This document shows, one piece after another, positions 10,526 through 19,621 of a stretch of 19,621 bases of DNA. The translations under genes were made by a program, and so were the position numbers. Below the pieces are notes generated by a model, which was not told the origin of the DNA, did not search any database, and worked only from the letters and a program-made list of their open reading frames with translations. The DNA lies in contig JANPYM010000023.1 in NCBI GenBank assembly GCA_025890175.1, positions 94,462 through 114,082 of the forward strand, written 5' to 3'. This DNA comes from Ciborinia camelliae (taxonomy: Eukaryota > Ascomycota > Leotiomycetes > Helotiales > Sclerotiniaceae). Each line of letters begins with the position of its first letter. The stretch's first letter is position 1.

Positions 10526-11548
10526 CTAGATGTGCGCAGTAACCATCATGCCAGCGTCCACCAAGAAACCTGTTCCACTCACATAAGTCGCAGATGGACT
10601 ACACAAGAAAACGGCAATATTCGCGACCTCTTCGGGGATTGCGGGTCTTCCTGCTGGAGAAGCGGCCTGAATAACCTTTGCTAGCCCTGGCCAACGACCC
10701 AAGCTTCGCTCGAGCATCGGTGTTTTGACCCATGAAGGGCACAAGGCGTTGACTCGGATTTGATGCTTTGCATTATCCAACGCTTTCAAATTATTAGAAC
10801 TTTAGTTGCCAACATATTTATCAATCAAATTTTCAACTCACCCGCGACCTTGGTAATTCCCATAAGGGCATGCTTCGAAGCCACGTAGGCCATCATCCCC
10901 GGTCCTGCACCGAAGGATAATCCAGAGCCCAGATTCACAATAACACCACGTCCAAGGCTGCGTTCCTCACCATGACGACCTTTGTAAATTGCGGGCTCCT
11001 GGATGCTCATAGCCTTTGTCACAGCTCGAACACAAAGCATTGTTCCTCGGGTATTAATAGCAATCGTAGAGTCAAAGTTGTCGATATCAATATCAGAAGT
11101 AGGCTTGAGGGATGTCGCTCCAACCTAAATGTATAAACACTAATTAGCCAAATGTCTTCTGCAAATCCCAACCTGGACAAATGAAATCACACCAGCGCTG
11201 TTGATGCTGTAGTCAATCTGACCAAATTCTTTGATTGTAAAGTCAACCATTGCCTGAACACTATTTGGATCTGTTGTATCAACTTTGATAGCTAAGGCAC
11301 GATATTTTGGATTGATAGCAAACGCTTTGCTTTTTTCAGCGTTTGCAGAAGCTCCCTCATAATTGAGATCTGCGAATACCACTCCCGCTGCACCAGCTTC
11401 GGCAAAAGCGTAACCAGTTTCCTCTCCGATACCTGCTGCTGCCTAGCAAGATTGTTAGCTGATTTATTTTCCGGTGACAAGAGTTAGTGCTAGTGGCATT
11501 TCTTACTCCTGTAACAAGGGCAAAACCCTTTACTGTTGTGAATGACAT
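10526..11548 (-). CDS. Classical short-chain dehydrogenase/reductase (SDR), four exons
   Basis: This is an NAD(P)-dependent oxidoreductase of unknown substrate. Exons are 11548-11507, 11442-11173, 11124-10842 and 10782-10526, giving 283 residues. Introns of 64, 48 and 59 bp have donors GTAAGA, GTTGGG and GTGAGT. Splicing builds the Rossmann cofactor motif TGAAAGIG (residues 13-20), with intron 1 cutting right after its first Gly. NSAG is at 95-98. The catalytic set is Asn128, Ser171, Tyr184 and Lys188 (YVASK), with the usual 13-residue Ser-Tyr spacing. The C-terminal region has IRVNALCPSWVKTPM and YVSGTGFLVDAGM, as in FabG-like and other classical SDRs. An acidic residue at the end of beta-2 (FADL) hints at NAD(H) preference. 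The Cys in place of the common NPG is a small oddity. No biosynthetic cluster is visible next to it. Confidence 0.9.
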
Positions 11549-12192
11549 TTTGCGTTAAGGTCTGAAAATAAAAATTACTTGAAGGTATGAGAATTTGTTT
11601 TGAGGATAAACAGGTAAAGCTTCAAAGCGAGAATGAATGCAAGTAAAAAAAGAAGTAATTCACTCTTCTTCAGAGGGAGTTGTGCTTTGTAAATGAAACG
11701 GAACTGTGTGGTAATGCGGCACAGCTAAATGACAATATCACGGAATATGTATAATCGTGGGTCGCCCCACTGTTGCTGTTGGTTTCATCTGGGGGGGTGG
11801 TAAAGCGTAAAGAACTTCAATCTGTATATGTGTATAATCTCTCTTGTCATTACTATAAAGCTACGAAGAGATTGATCTCTTATATAGAGGTCGATGCCGT
11901 ACAGTTGGTCATATGATTATACCGACAGTTGCTTTATTTGAGCACGCTTATGCTATAGTGGGCGTTACTGAACTTGTATGCGATACCTGTCGGTTCATCT
12001 CAGGATGATGAATACATATATGTAGTAGTAAGGTACCAACAATAGTAGGTATAAATCTTCTATAGTATTGATGGTATAGATGAGAGCGAACTGATATAGA
12101 CGCACGCCGCGCGCTAGCCCACTAGCGCACGCGTAGGCGAGGTCGTCTAACTAACAGGTGGGACCTAATTATTATTACATGGACTTTTTTGC
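11549..12192. other. Upstream region of the SDR gene and transition to AT-rich DNA
   Basis: No gene is seen. A TATATAAG box on the minus strand (about 11878-11886) is some 330 bp from the SDR start. Near 12100-12145 is a GC-rich patch containing CGCTAG-N4-CTAGCG (12112-12127), rich in CpG. This is sharply different from the AT-rich DNA that follows. Confidence 0.5.
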
Positions 12193-12258
12193 TTTTTTTG
12201 TTAGGCCAATACCCCCACTGGCCGATTTTTATAGAAAAGTATTAGTCTAACAAAAAAA
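12193..12258. repeat. 66-bp snap-back palindrome, copy 1
   Basis: A 20-base left arm (12193-12212) is complementary to a right arm (12239-12258) at 18 of 20 positions, with a 26-base loop. Both arms begin or end with seven T or A. Homology to copy 2 continues about 26 bp beyond the right arm. It looks like a miniature inverted-repeat element or the end of a larger one. Confidence 0.7.
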
Positions 12259-12398
12259 TCATTATAAATTAATAGATCAAATTTGTTACGAAGTGAAATA
12301 GAAAAAGGAATTATAATCTTAGGCATCGAAATAGTATTATAGTAAACTATAAAGAGAAAAGAATTCTAATCTAAAAGAGGATCTGTTTAAATACCCTT

Positions 12399-12500
12399 TA
12401 GCTCTCTAGCTCTCTAGCTCTCTAGCTTCTGCCCTAGCTCTCTAGCTTCTGCTCTAGCTCTCTAGCTTCTGCTCTAGCTCTCTAGCTCTCTAGCTCCTGT
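12399..12500. repeat. Minisatellite of mixed 8-bp and 12-bp units
   Basis: TAGCTCTC (8 bp) and TAGCTTCTGCTC (12 bp) units follow each other. There are three 8-mers, then 12/8/12/8/12 with one extra 8-mer, giving a 20-bp higher-order period in the middle. One 12-mer has CCC in place of CTC, and the last unit is altered. Confidence 0.9.
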
Positions 12501-12660
12501 CTTAGACAGAAACCCTTGGCAGTTCCTAATAAAATTAATCTAAATATAAAAATTATTATAATTTCAAAAATTAAAATTATATCTATATATATATAATTAT
12601 AATAGATTTATAAATTTATAAATTTGTAGATTTGTAAATTACTAACTATTATTCTACGGA

Positions 12661-12726
12661 TTTTTTTCGCGGACCAGTGCCCCCAATGACCCTTTTTTGC
12701 AAAAAAGCATTAGCCTGCGAAAAAAA
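12661..12726. repeat. 66-bp snap-back palindrome, copy 2
   Basis: The arms 12661-12680 and 12707-12726 match at 16 of 20 positions with a 26-base loop, the same geometry as copy 1. All four arm mismatches are transitions (A/G or C/T), as expected if RIP-type mutation hit an originally perfect palindrome. Confidence 0.75.
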
Positions 12727-12941
12727 TTATTATAAGCCAATAGGTCAAATTCAACGAAATATTTATATTTTCGAAAAATTTAAAAACTAGTTATGTAAAG
12801 TTTAAATTAATGAATTAATATATAAAATCGGATTTAAATTATTTATAATATTGCTATATTAATACTAGTTTCAAAAATGTTAAAAAATAATAAAAAGTGT
12901 TGGGGTTAAATGGTATGTGGGGTAGTAATATTTTGATAGAG

Positions 12942-12961
12942 GCATTGGCCCGCGAAAAAAA
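12942..12961. repeat. Solo right arm of the snap-back element
   Basis: GCATTGGCCCGCGAAAAAAA is the reverse complement of an apparently undamaged arm and retains CpG. No matching left arm is found at the usual distance. Confidence 0.65.
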
Positions 12962-12981
12962 ACAATAAAATAAAGTAGTTT

Positions 12982-13029
12982 AAATAAATAAATAAATAAA
13001 TAAATAAACAAATAAATAAATAAATAAAA
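12982..13029. repeat. AAAT tetranucleotide microsatellite
   Basis: About twelve copies of an AAAT unit are interrupted once by AAAC. Confidence 0.9.
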
Positions 13030-13773
13030 AATTAAATAATTAAGTAATAATATATTATTTTAATATTAATAATATTAATAATACTAATAATTATATAGAA
13101 AAAGAAAATAAAAGATTCTTCGAATATATAGTTTAAAAATCTATTTTCCGCAACGGCTAGTAAGGTTAAAGCGTATCTTATTGCAGCTTATTTCAAGGTT
13201 ATTAACTTTACGATCTTATCAAACTATAAGGTAAATTATGGATTTATAAGATTGTTAAGATTAATAAAAATAAAGTTCCGATATTGTTTAAAATGTTTTT
13301 ATTAATATAAATTATTTAAAATAAGTTTAAAATAAAAAATATTTTTTATTATTAATAATATTAAAAAATATTTTTAATAAAAATAATATTTCTTTATTTT
13401 TATTTTTATTTCCAAATATTTTTATAATAAATAATATCTTTTATTAATATAAATAATTTAAAATATTTTTAAAATAAATAATATTATAAAATATTTTAAT
13501 TATAAAAATATTTATTATTACTCTTATTATATAAAATTAATATTTTAAAATAATTTATAATACTAATATTAATTTTATATTATTTTTGAAAAAAATAATT
13601 TCTTTTATTATTATTTTTATTATATAAAATTAATATTTCAAAATAATTTTTAAAAGAAATAATATTTTTTATTTTTATAAATAATTTAAAATATTTCATA
13701 ATATTAATATTAATTTTATAATATTTTTAAAAGAAATAATTTCTTTTCTTTTATTAATATTTTAAAATATTTT

Positions 13774-14006
13774 AATTATCAATATATTTATTATTCCTTT
13801 TGTTATATAAAATTTATATTTTTAAATAATATTTAGAATAAACAAAACTTTTTATTTTTATAGATAATTTAAAATAATTTATAGTAGTAATATTAATTTT
13901 ATAATATTTTTAAAAAAAATAATTTTTTTTATTATTATTAATATTTTAAAATGTTTTTTTAATAAATAATATTATAAAATATTTTGAGATAAATAATATA
14001 TTTTAT
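13774..14006. repeat. 233-bp repeat, copy 1 (identical to 14906-15138)
   Basis: Compared base by base, this stretch is identical to 14906-15138, with a constant offset of 1132 bp. Just before it, position 13773 is T where copy 2 has C. A more diverged third copy lies at about 15646-15851. Confidence 0.9.
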
Positions 14007-14010
14007 AAAT

Positions 14011-14348
14011 ATAAATAATATTTTTATTATTCTTTAATATTTTAAATTCTTATAATATTTTTTTATATTATTAATATTTATAATAATTTTGATTATATAA
14101 ATAATCTTTTTAATATTGTTAAAATTTAAAATTATTATTATTATTATTATTTAAAATATATATAATTCTTTTTATAAATTTATAAATAATATTTTTATTA
14201 TTCTTTAATATTTTAAATTCTTATAATATTTTTTTATATTATTAATATTTATAATAATTTTGATTATATAAATAATCTTTTTAATATTGTTAAAATTTAA
14301 AATTATTATTATTATTATTATTTAAAATATATATAATTCTTTTTATAA
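14011..14348. repeat. Tandem duplication, 171-bp period
   Basis: Bases 14011-14177 recur at 14182-14348 with no difference that I can see, including a run of ATT triplets. Beyond the second copy the following 70 or so bases resemble 15335-15415. Confidence 0.88.
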
Positions 14349-14905
14349 TATATATATTTTCTTTAGTTTGAATAATATTTTAAAATAATATTTATAATTA
14401 ATAATATTATAATATATATTTAATATAAATAATTTAAAATATTTTTTATTTTTATAAATAATTTAAAATATTTTAAAATATTTTTTAAATAAATAATATT
14501 ATAAAAGATTTTAAAAAGAAAATGTATTTATAATATTATTAATTTTAAAAATATTTATTATTATAATTATTATTCTTATATAAAATTAATATTAATATTT
14601 CAAATATTTATTGAATAAATAATATTTATAATTATTATTATTATTATATAAAATTCACATTTTAAAATATTTTTCTTAATATAAATTATTTAAAATATTC
14701 TTTTAATAAATAATATTTGTTATTATTATTAATATAAATAATTTTAAATAATTTTAAAATAAATAATAATTTTTATTATTAATAATATTATAAAATATTT
14801 TATTCATTTATAATATTTTAAAATATTTTCAATATAAATAATAATTTTTCTTTAATATAAATAATTTAAAATATTCTTTTAATAAATAAAATTATAAAAT
14901 ATTTC

Positions 14906-15138
14906 AATTATCAATATATTTATTATTCCTTTTGTTATATAAAATTTATATTTTTAAATAATATTTAGAATAAACAAAACTTTTTATTTTTATAGATAAT
15001 TTAAAATAATTTATAGTAGTAATATTAATTTTATAATATTTTTAAAAAAAATAATTTTTTTTATTATTATTAATATTTTAAAATGTTTTTTTAATAAATA
15101 ATATTATAAAATATTTTGAGATAAATAATATATTTTAT
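14906..15138. repeat. 233-bp repeat, copy 2
   Basis: Identical to 13774-14006. Downstream sequence continues to resemble what follows copy 1, but with many differences, so the duplicated unit was probably longer than the part that is still identical. Confidence 0.9.
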
Positions 15139-15645
15139 TAATATAAACAATATTTCTATTATCTTTTAACATTATAAATTTTTATAATATTTTTTAAAAC
15201 AATATTATTTTTTATATTTAATAACATTTTTTTATATTATTAGAATTTTAAAATATTTTTATTTTTATTATTTAAAATATGTATAATTCTTTTTATAATA
15301 TTTATTATTATTATTTAAAATATATATAATTCTTTTTATAATATATATATTTTTTTTAATTTAAATAATATTTTAAAATAATATTTATAATTAATAATAT
15401 TATAATATATATTCAATATAAATATATTAATATAAATAATTTAAAATATTTTTTTAAATAAATAATATTATAAAATATTTTGAAGATAAATAATATATTT
15501 TATTAATATTTTTTATTTTTAAAAAGAATTTAAAATATTTTATAATATTAATATTAATTTTATAATATTTTGAAAAAAGATAATTTATTTTATTATTATT
15601 AATATTATAAAATATTTTTTAAATAAATAATATTATAAAATAATT

Positions 15646-15851
15646 TAATTATAAATATATTCTTTATTTTTTTTGTTATGTAAAATTTATATTTTAAAAT
15701 AATATTTAAAATAAACAAAATTTTTTATTTTTATAAATAATTTAAAATAATTTAAAATAATTTATAGTATTTATATTAATTTTATAATATTTTTAAAAAA
15801 AATAATTTTTTTTATTATTTCTAATTTTTTAAAATGTTTTTTTAATAAATC
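15646..15851. repeat. Diverged third copy of the 233-bp repeat
   Basis: The order of recognisable words (CTTTATTTTTTTTGTTATG, then AATAAACAAAA, then TTATAGTA, then AAAATGTTTTTTTAATAAA) follows the two identical copies, with substitutions and small insertions. Confidence 0.65.
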
Positions 15852-16103
15852 ATTTAAAATATTCTATAATATTAGCCATCGCAGAAAATTTTATTTTCAG
15901 ACTATGGATTCACAGAATCATTATTTCTATATTTTTAAAAATATTTTTTTCCCATATTTTTAAAAATATTTATAAAAACCAACCCCCAAACCCCCGATTT
16001 TCGTTTTACTTGAAAATTATATTTATTATAATATTATATAATACAATAATAAAATATGATATTTTGAAATTGAATTTAATATTATTTAAAATATATAACT
16101 AAA

Positions 16104-16409
16104 GATTATATATTTTATTTAATAATAATTATATATTCTATTTAATAACAATTATATATTTTATTTAATAATAATTATATATTTTATTTAACAATAATTA
16201 TATATTTTATTTAACAACAATTATATATTTTATTTAACAACAATTATATATTCTATTTAATAATAATTATATATTTTATTTAACAATAATTATATATTCT
16301 ATTTAACAATAATTATATATTCTATTTAGCAACAGTTATATATTTTATTTAGCAATAGTTGATGATTATATGTTTTAACTAGCAATGGTTATATACTTCA
16401 ACTAGCAAT
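16104..16409. repeat. 23-bp tandem array, about 13 units
   Basis: Units are aligned at 16104, 16127, 16150, 16173, 16196, 16219, 16242, 16265, 16288, 16311 and 16334, then a 30-bp variant at 16357 and a last unit at 16387. The rightmost unit has the most C and G (GGTTATATACTTC, then AACTAGCAAT), and units become more AT-rich to the left. Confidence 0.92.
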
Positions 16410-16483
16410 GACGTATCATTTGTACAATAAATAATCTATATATATCAAAATCCCGTTTATATCAAATCTAATTAATCGAAAAT

Positions 16484-16925
16484 TAACCATAAAAAATCGC
16501 TAATCGTAATAAAACACCAACCGTAAAAAATCATTAATTATAGAAAACCATTAATTATAGAAAATCATCAATTGTAAAAAACTATTAATTTCAATAAAAC
16601 GTTAATTGTAAAAAATCGTTAACCTTAATAAAATATCAATTATAAAAAATCGTTAATCTCAATAAAATACTAATTATAGAAAATCGTTAATTTTAATGAA
16701 ATACTAATTATAAAAAATCGCTAACCTTAATAAAACACTAATCGTAAAAAATCGTTAATTTTAATAAAACACTAATTATAAAAAATTGTTAATTTTAATA
16801 AAATATCAATTGTAGAAAATCATTAATTATAAAAAAACCATTAATTATAAAAAATTATTAACCTTAATAAAACGCTAACCATAAAAAATCGCTAATTATA
16901 ACAAATCACTAATTATAATAAATCG
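16484..16925. repeat. 17-bp satellite with 34-bp dimer organisation
   Basis: Units of 16-18 bp alternate between an A type (AAAAAATCGTTAAC-like) and a B type (TAATAAAACACTAAT-like), so a marker such as AAAATC recurs about every 34 bp. In a few places A-type units follow each other directly. The array retains CG dinucleotides at the ATCG marker. Confidence 0.85.
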
Positions 16926-17035
16926 TTTTTATATTCCCATTTTCTATTTTTTATTTTTTATTCCCCATTTTCCAATATTCTATATTTCTATTTTTTATTT
17001 TTTATTTTATATTTTATTTTTTTTATATCTTTTTT
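16926..17035. repeat. T-rich tract with [23 protein letters not shown] words
   Basis: About 110 bases are dominated by T on the plus strand with scattered C and almost no G, made of loose repeats of TTCTATTTTTTATT. It directly follows the 17-bp satellite. Confidence 0.6.
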
Positions 17036-18941
17036 ATTATATTATATATATATATAATATTAAATAATAATATTATATATAATATTATATTCTATATTAT
17101 TAAAAACAAATAAATTATAAATAATACATTATTTAATTTTTATTGATTTACAATAAAACCAATTAGTTAATTATAAAAATCATTTATTTATAAATATTTA
17201 AAATATTAATTATATTATTTATTAATATTCAAACTATAAAGCTTTTAATTTATATAAATAATATTTATATATTATTTAATTAATAACAAAAATCAATTAT
17301 AATAATATTAAAAATAAATATTTTTTTTAATATAAAAAAAACGTTTTTTTTTAATTAATTTTTTTATTACATTATATTAAAAAAATTCTAAAAAAAATCA
17401 TTTAATAACCCAATTAAACCCTATACTTACTATAAACTTAATTTTTCAAAAATTTTCTAAAACCAATTAAAATCAAACTTTTCATTTATCATTTTATATT
17501 TACAAATAAAAAAATAAAAAGTTTTATAAATTTTTATATATTTATTTATATTTGAAATATAATTTTTTATAAAATTTATAATTTGATTATAAATATTTTT
17601 AACAATATTTAAACATTTAAAAAAATTATTATAAATTTTAATAAAAAAAAATATTAAAAAGAAAATTATAAAAATATCAACAAATTTAATTATTTTAAAA
17701 AAAATTATAAAAATATTAACAAATTTAATTATTTTAAAATATTTGATTTTATAAACTAAAATAAATATAATAATTTTCGAAAAACATTTATTATTTAAAT
17801 ACTTTTATTTAATTTTTATTAAAAAAATTATAATAAATTTTTTAAAAAAAAAAATAGCAAATAAAAAAACAATATAAAAAATATTATTAATCAAAAAATT
17901 TTTAAAATATAAAAATTAATTATTAATTAAAAAAAATTAATTTTATATTTTTAAATATTAAAAAAATAAAAAAATTTTATATTATTATTATTTAAATATA
18001 AATTAATTATATTTTTGTTTAAAAATAATACAATTTGTATATTTTTTTTATAACCATTTTATTAAACTAATATATTTTTCAAAAAAAAAATAAATATTAA
18101 TATTTATTATAATAATTATATTTTTTATTTAATATTAATTTGTTTTTTTGTTTTTAAAAAAATAAATATTAAAAAATAAAAAATCTAAAATAAAAATTTA
18201 TTAATATATTAAATTAAAAAAAATTTTAAAAATATTTATTTGATTTTATAAAATTTTTATATAATAATATATATATATTTTTTATATTATCAAAATTTTT
18301 TTTTAAAAAAACGTTTTTAAAATTTTAGATAATTATAAAATTTTAGTTTAAATAATAATAAATAAAAATACTTTTTTTGGCTTTTTTTATTTATAATAAT
18401 TTTCAAAAAATTTTCTTTTAATTAATTGTATCAATTTATTTAATTTTTTTTTTAAACTTTTTTTGTTTTTTTGATTTTAAATATAATATTAAATATAAAT
18501 TATATCAAATTTATATAAATTTAATTTTTAAAAATTTTATTAAAATTAATATAAAATAAAAAAATATTTATAAATTGGATTTTGATAATTTTTTTTATAT
18601 TTTTTAATATCGAAATTAAAATTTTTAAAAAGAAAGTAGATAATATAAAAAATTATATAAAATATATTTGTTAATAAATAATTAAAAATATTTAAAAATA
18701 TTATTTATAATATTTATTTTAAATTTATTAAAAAAAAAAAAATATAAAAAAATAAATTTATAATATTGTTTTATTTTAATAATTTTTAAAAAAAGTTATA
18801 AATTAAAATTTCAATTTTTGATTTATTTTTAAGGTAATTTAATTTTTAAAAAAAATTATTTGTTTGTTTAAAATTAATTTGATTATAATTTTTAGTTTTA
18901 TTATAATTTTATTATAATTTTTAGTTTTATTATAATTTTGA
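17036..18941. other. Extreme AT stretch without visible genes or ordered repeats
   Basis: Almost only A and T, with homopolymer runs and short palindromic words. I see no gene, RNA gene or clear tandem array. Confidence 0.6.
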
Positions 18942-19373
18942 ATTATATTGTATATTAGAGATAAAGAAAGGGATAAAAAAGTTTTAATAAAAATTATAAT
19001 AAATAAAAAATAAAATAAAATAATTTTAATAATAATTATAATAAATACAAAAATAAATATTATAGATTTAATAATAATTATAATAAATATAAAAAAAAAT
19101 ATTATAGTTTTAGTAAATACTATAATAGATAAAGAACAAAATAAAATAATTTTAATAAATATTATAATAAAAAAGGAATTAAATAAAATAGCTTTAACAA
19201 AAATTCGAATAAATATAGAAATAAATATTATAATTTTAATAAATGTTATAATAAAAAAAAAATTAAATAAAATAATTTTAATAAAAATTAAAATAAATAA
19301 AAATTTTGATATTATAAATAATATTAATATTTTATATAATATATCGAAAATTGTTATAAAATTTGAAAATTAA
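18942..19373 (+). pseudogene. Relic of a 14-residue tandem-repeat coding sequence (42-bp period)
   Basis: From 18942, just after a TGA, to a TAA at 19371-19373 one frame stays open for 143 codons apart from a single TAA at 19011-19013. From about 18981 the sequence has a 42-bp period, so 14-residue units are stacked in phase; each has Leu at position 2 and most end NKI or NII. At the repeat position holding TAA, another unit has CAA, so one C-to-T change explains the stop. No family is recognised; the bias to Ile, Asn and Lys is what AT-drift would produce. It may instead be a non-coding minisatellite whose period happens to be a multiple of three. Confidence 0.35.
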
Positions 19374-19621
19374 AAAAATCGAATTTGAAAAAATTTAAAG
19401 AAATTTAAATATTTATATAAAAAATAAATAAAATATATTAAAAAAAATTAAATATTTTATTATTTTAAATTTTAATAAAACAATTAATAATTATTATTGA
19501 ATTTTATAATTATATTATTATAAATATTTAAAAAAAATAAAATTAATAATCAAAATAAAATATAAAATATATTATTATATAAAAAACATTATATATTATT
19601 ATAATAAAAAAACAATTAATT

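Larger units (their letters stand above)
12150..19621. other. Gene-free AT-rich block (AT isochore, probably RIP-affected)
   Basis: From about 12150 to the window end there is no intact coding sequence. By eye A and T are overwhelming, most strongly from about 13260 on, where G and C are rare. Stop codons fill nearly all frames. The block is built from repeats in different states of decay, listed separately. Such blocks are characteristic of fungi in which RIP converts repeated DNA by C-to-T changes, and they occur between gene islands, near telomeres and at centromeres. Which applies here cannot be told. No telomeric TTAGGG array is visible. Confidence 0.8.

Noticed and set aside
16484..16925. 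CTAACC/TTAACC words suggestive of decayed telomere repeats
   Set aside because: The period is 17 bp rather than 6 bp, and no TTAGGG/CCCTAA tandem is present, so a satellite is the better explanation.
12150..19621. CRISPR-like array or mitochondrial insertion
   Set aside because: The repeats are contiguous without unique spacers, and nuclear introns and genes flank the block. The AT level is far above usual fungal mitochondrial coding DNA and no mitochondrial gene is visible.

Overview
The window reads as nuclear DNA of a filamentous ascomycete (Pezizomycotina). The genes have short introns of 48-182 bp with GT...AG ends, and there is a fungal-type cutinase-fold esterase carrying a CBM1 cellulose-binding domain. 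The right third is an extremely AT-rich block of the kind left by repeat-induced point mutation (RIP). A leotiomycete (Helotiales-like plant-associated fungus) would fit, but that placement is inference; no rRNA or other marker is present.

Layout. Positions 1-5641 form a compact housekeeping block. A Frag1/DRAM/Sfk1-family membrane protein runs off the left edge on the minus strand. It shares a divergent promoter with a five-exon galactose-1-phosphate uridylyltransferase on the plus strand. A perfect 12-bp minisatellite starts at that enzyme's stop codon. Converging on it from the right is a three-exon eIF3d translation-initiation gene. Positions 5642-9048 are looser: an unrecognised two-exon 148-aa protein, then a three-exon secreted CE5 acetylxylan esterase-type enzyme with a Thr/Ser linker and CBM1. 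Four GGCTAA motifs lie upstream of the esterase. Positions 9049-11548 hold possible decayed coding sequence and an intact four-exon classical short-chain dehydrogenase on the minus strand.

From about 12150 to the end no intact gene is visible. This block contains 66-bp snap-back palindromes (two copies plus a half copy), an 8/12-bp minisatellite, a 171-bp tandem duplication, a 233-bp identical repeat pair 1132 bp apart, a 23-bp array, a 17/34-bp satellite, and a 42-bp (14-codon) periodic tract. The last keeps one reading frame open over 143 codons except for a single TAA. I read the block as an AT isochore, possibly subtelomeric or pericentromeric, in which repeats decayed and were later re-duplicated.

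The genes do not form a pathway. GALT belongs to galactose metabolism, eIF3d to translation and the esterase to hemicellulose breakdown outside the cell. The step from housekeeping genes, through one secreted wall-degrading enzyme and remnants, to AT-rich repeats resembles the edge of a two-speed genome compartment. All gene models rest on reading frames, splice signals and motifs seen by eye; family names come from recognition of conserved motifs, not database searches.
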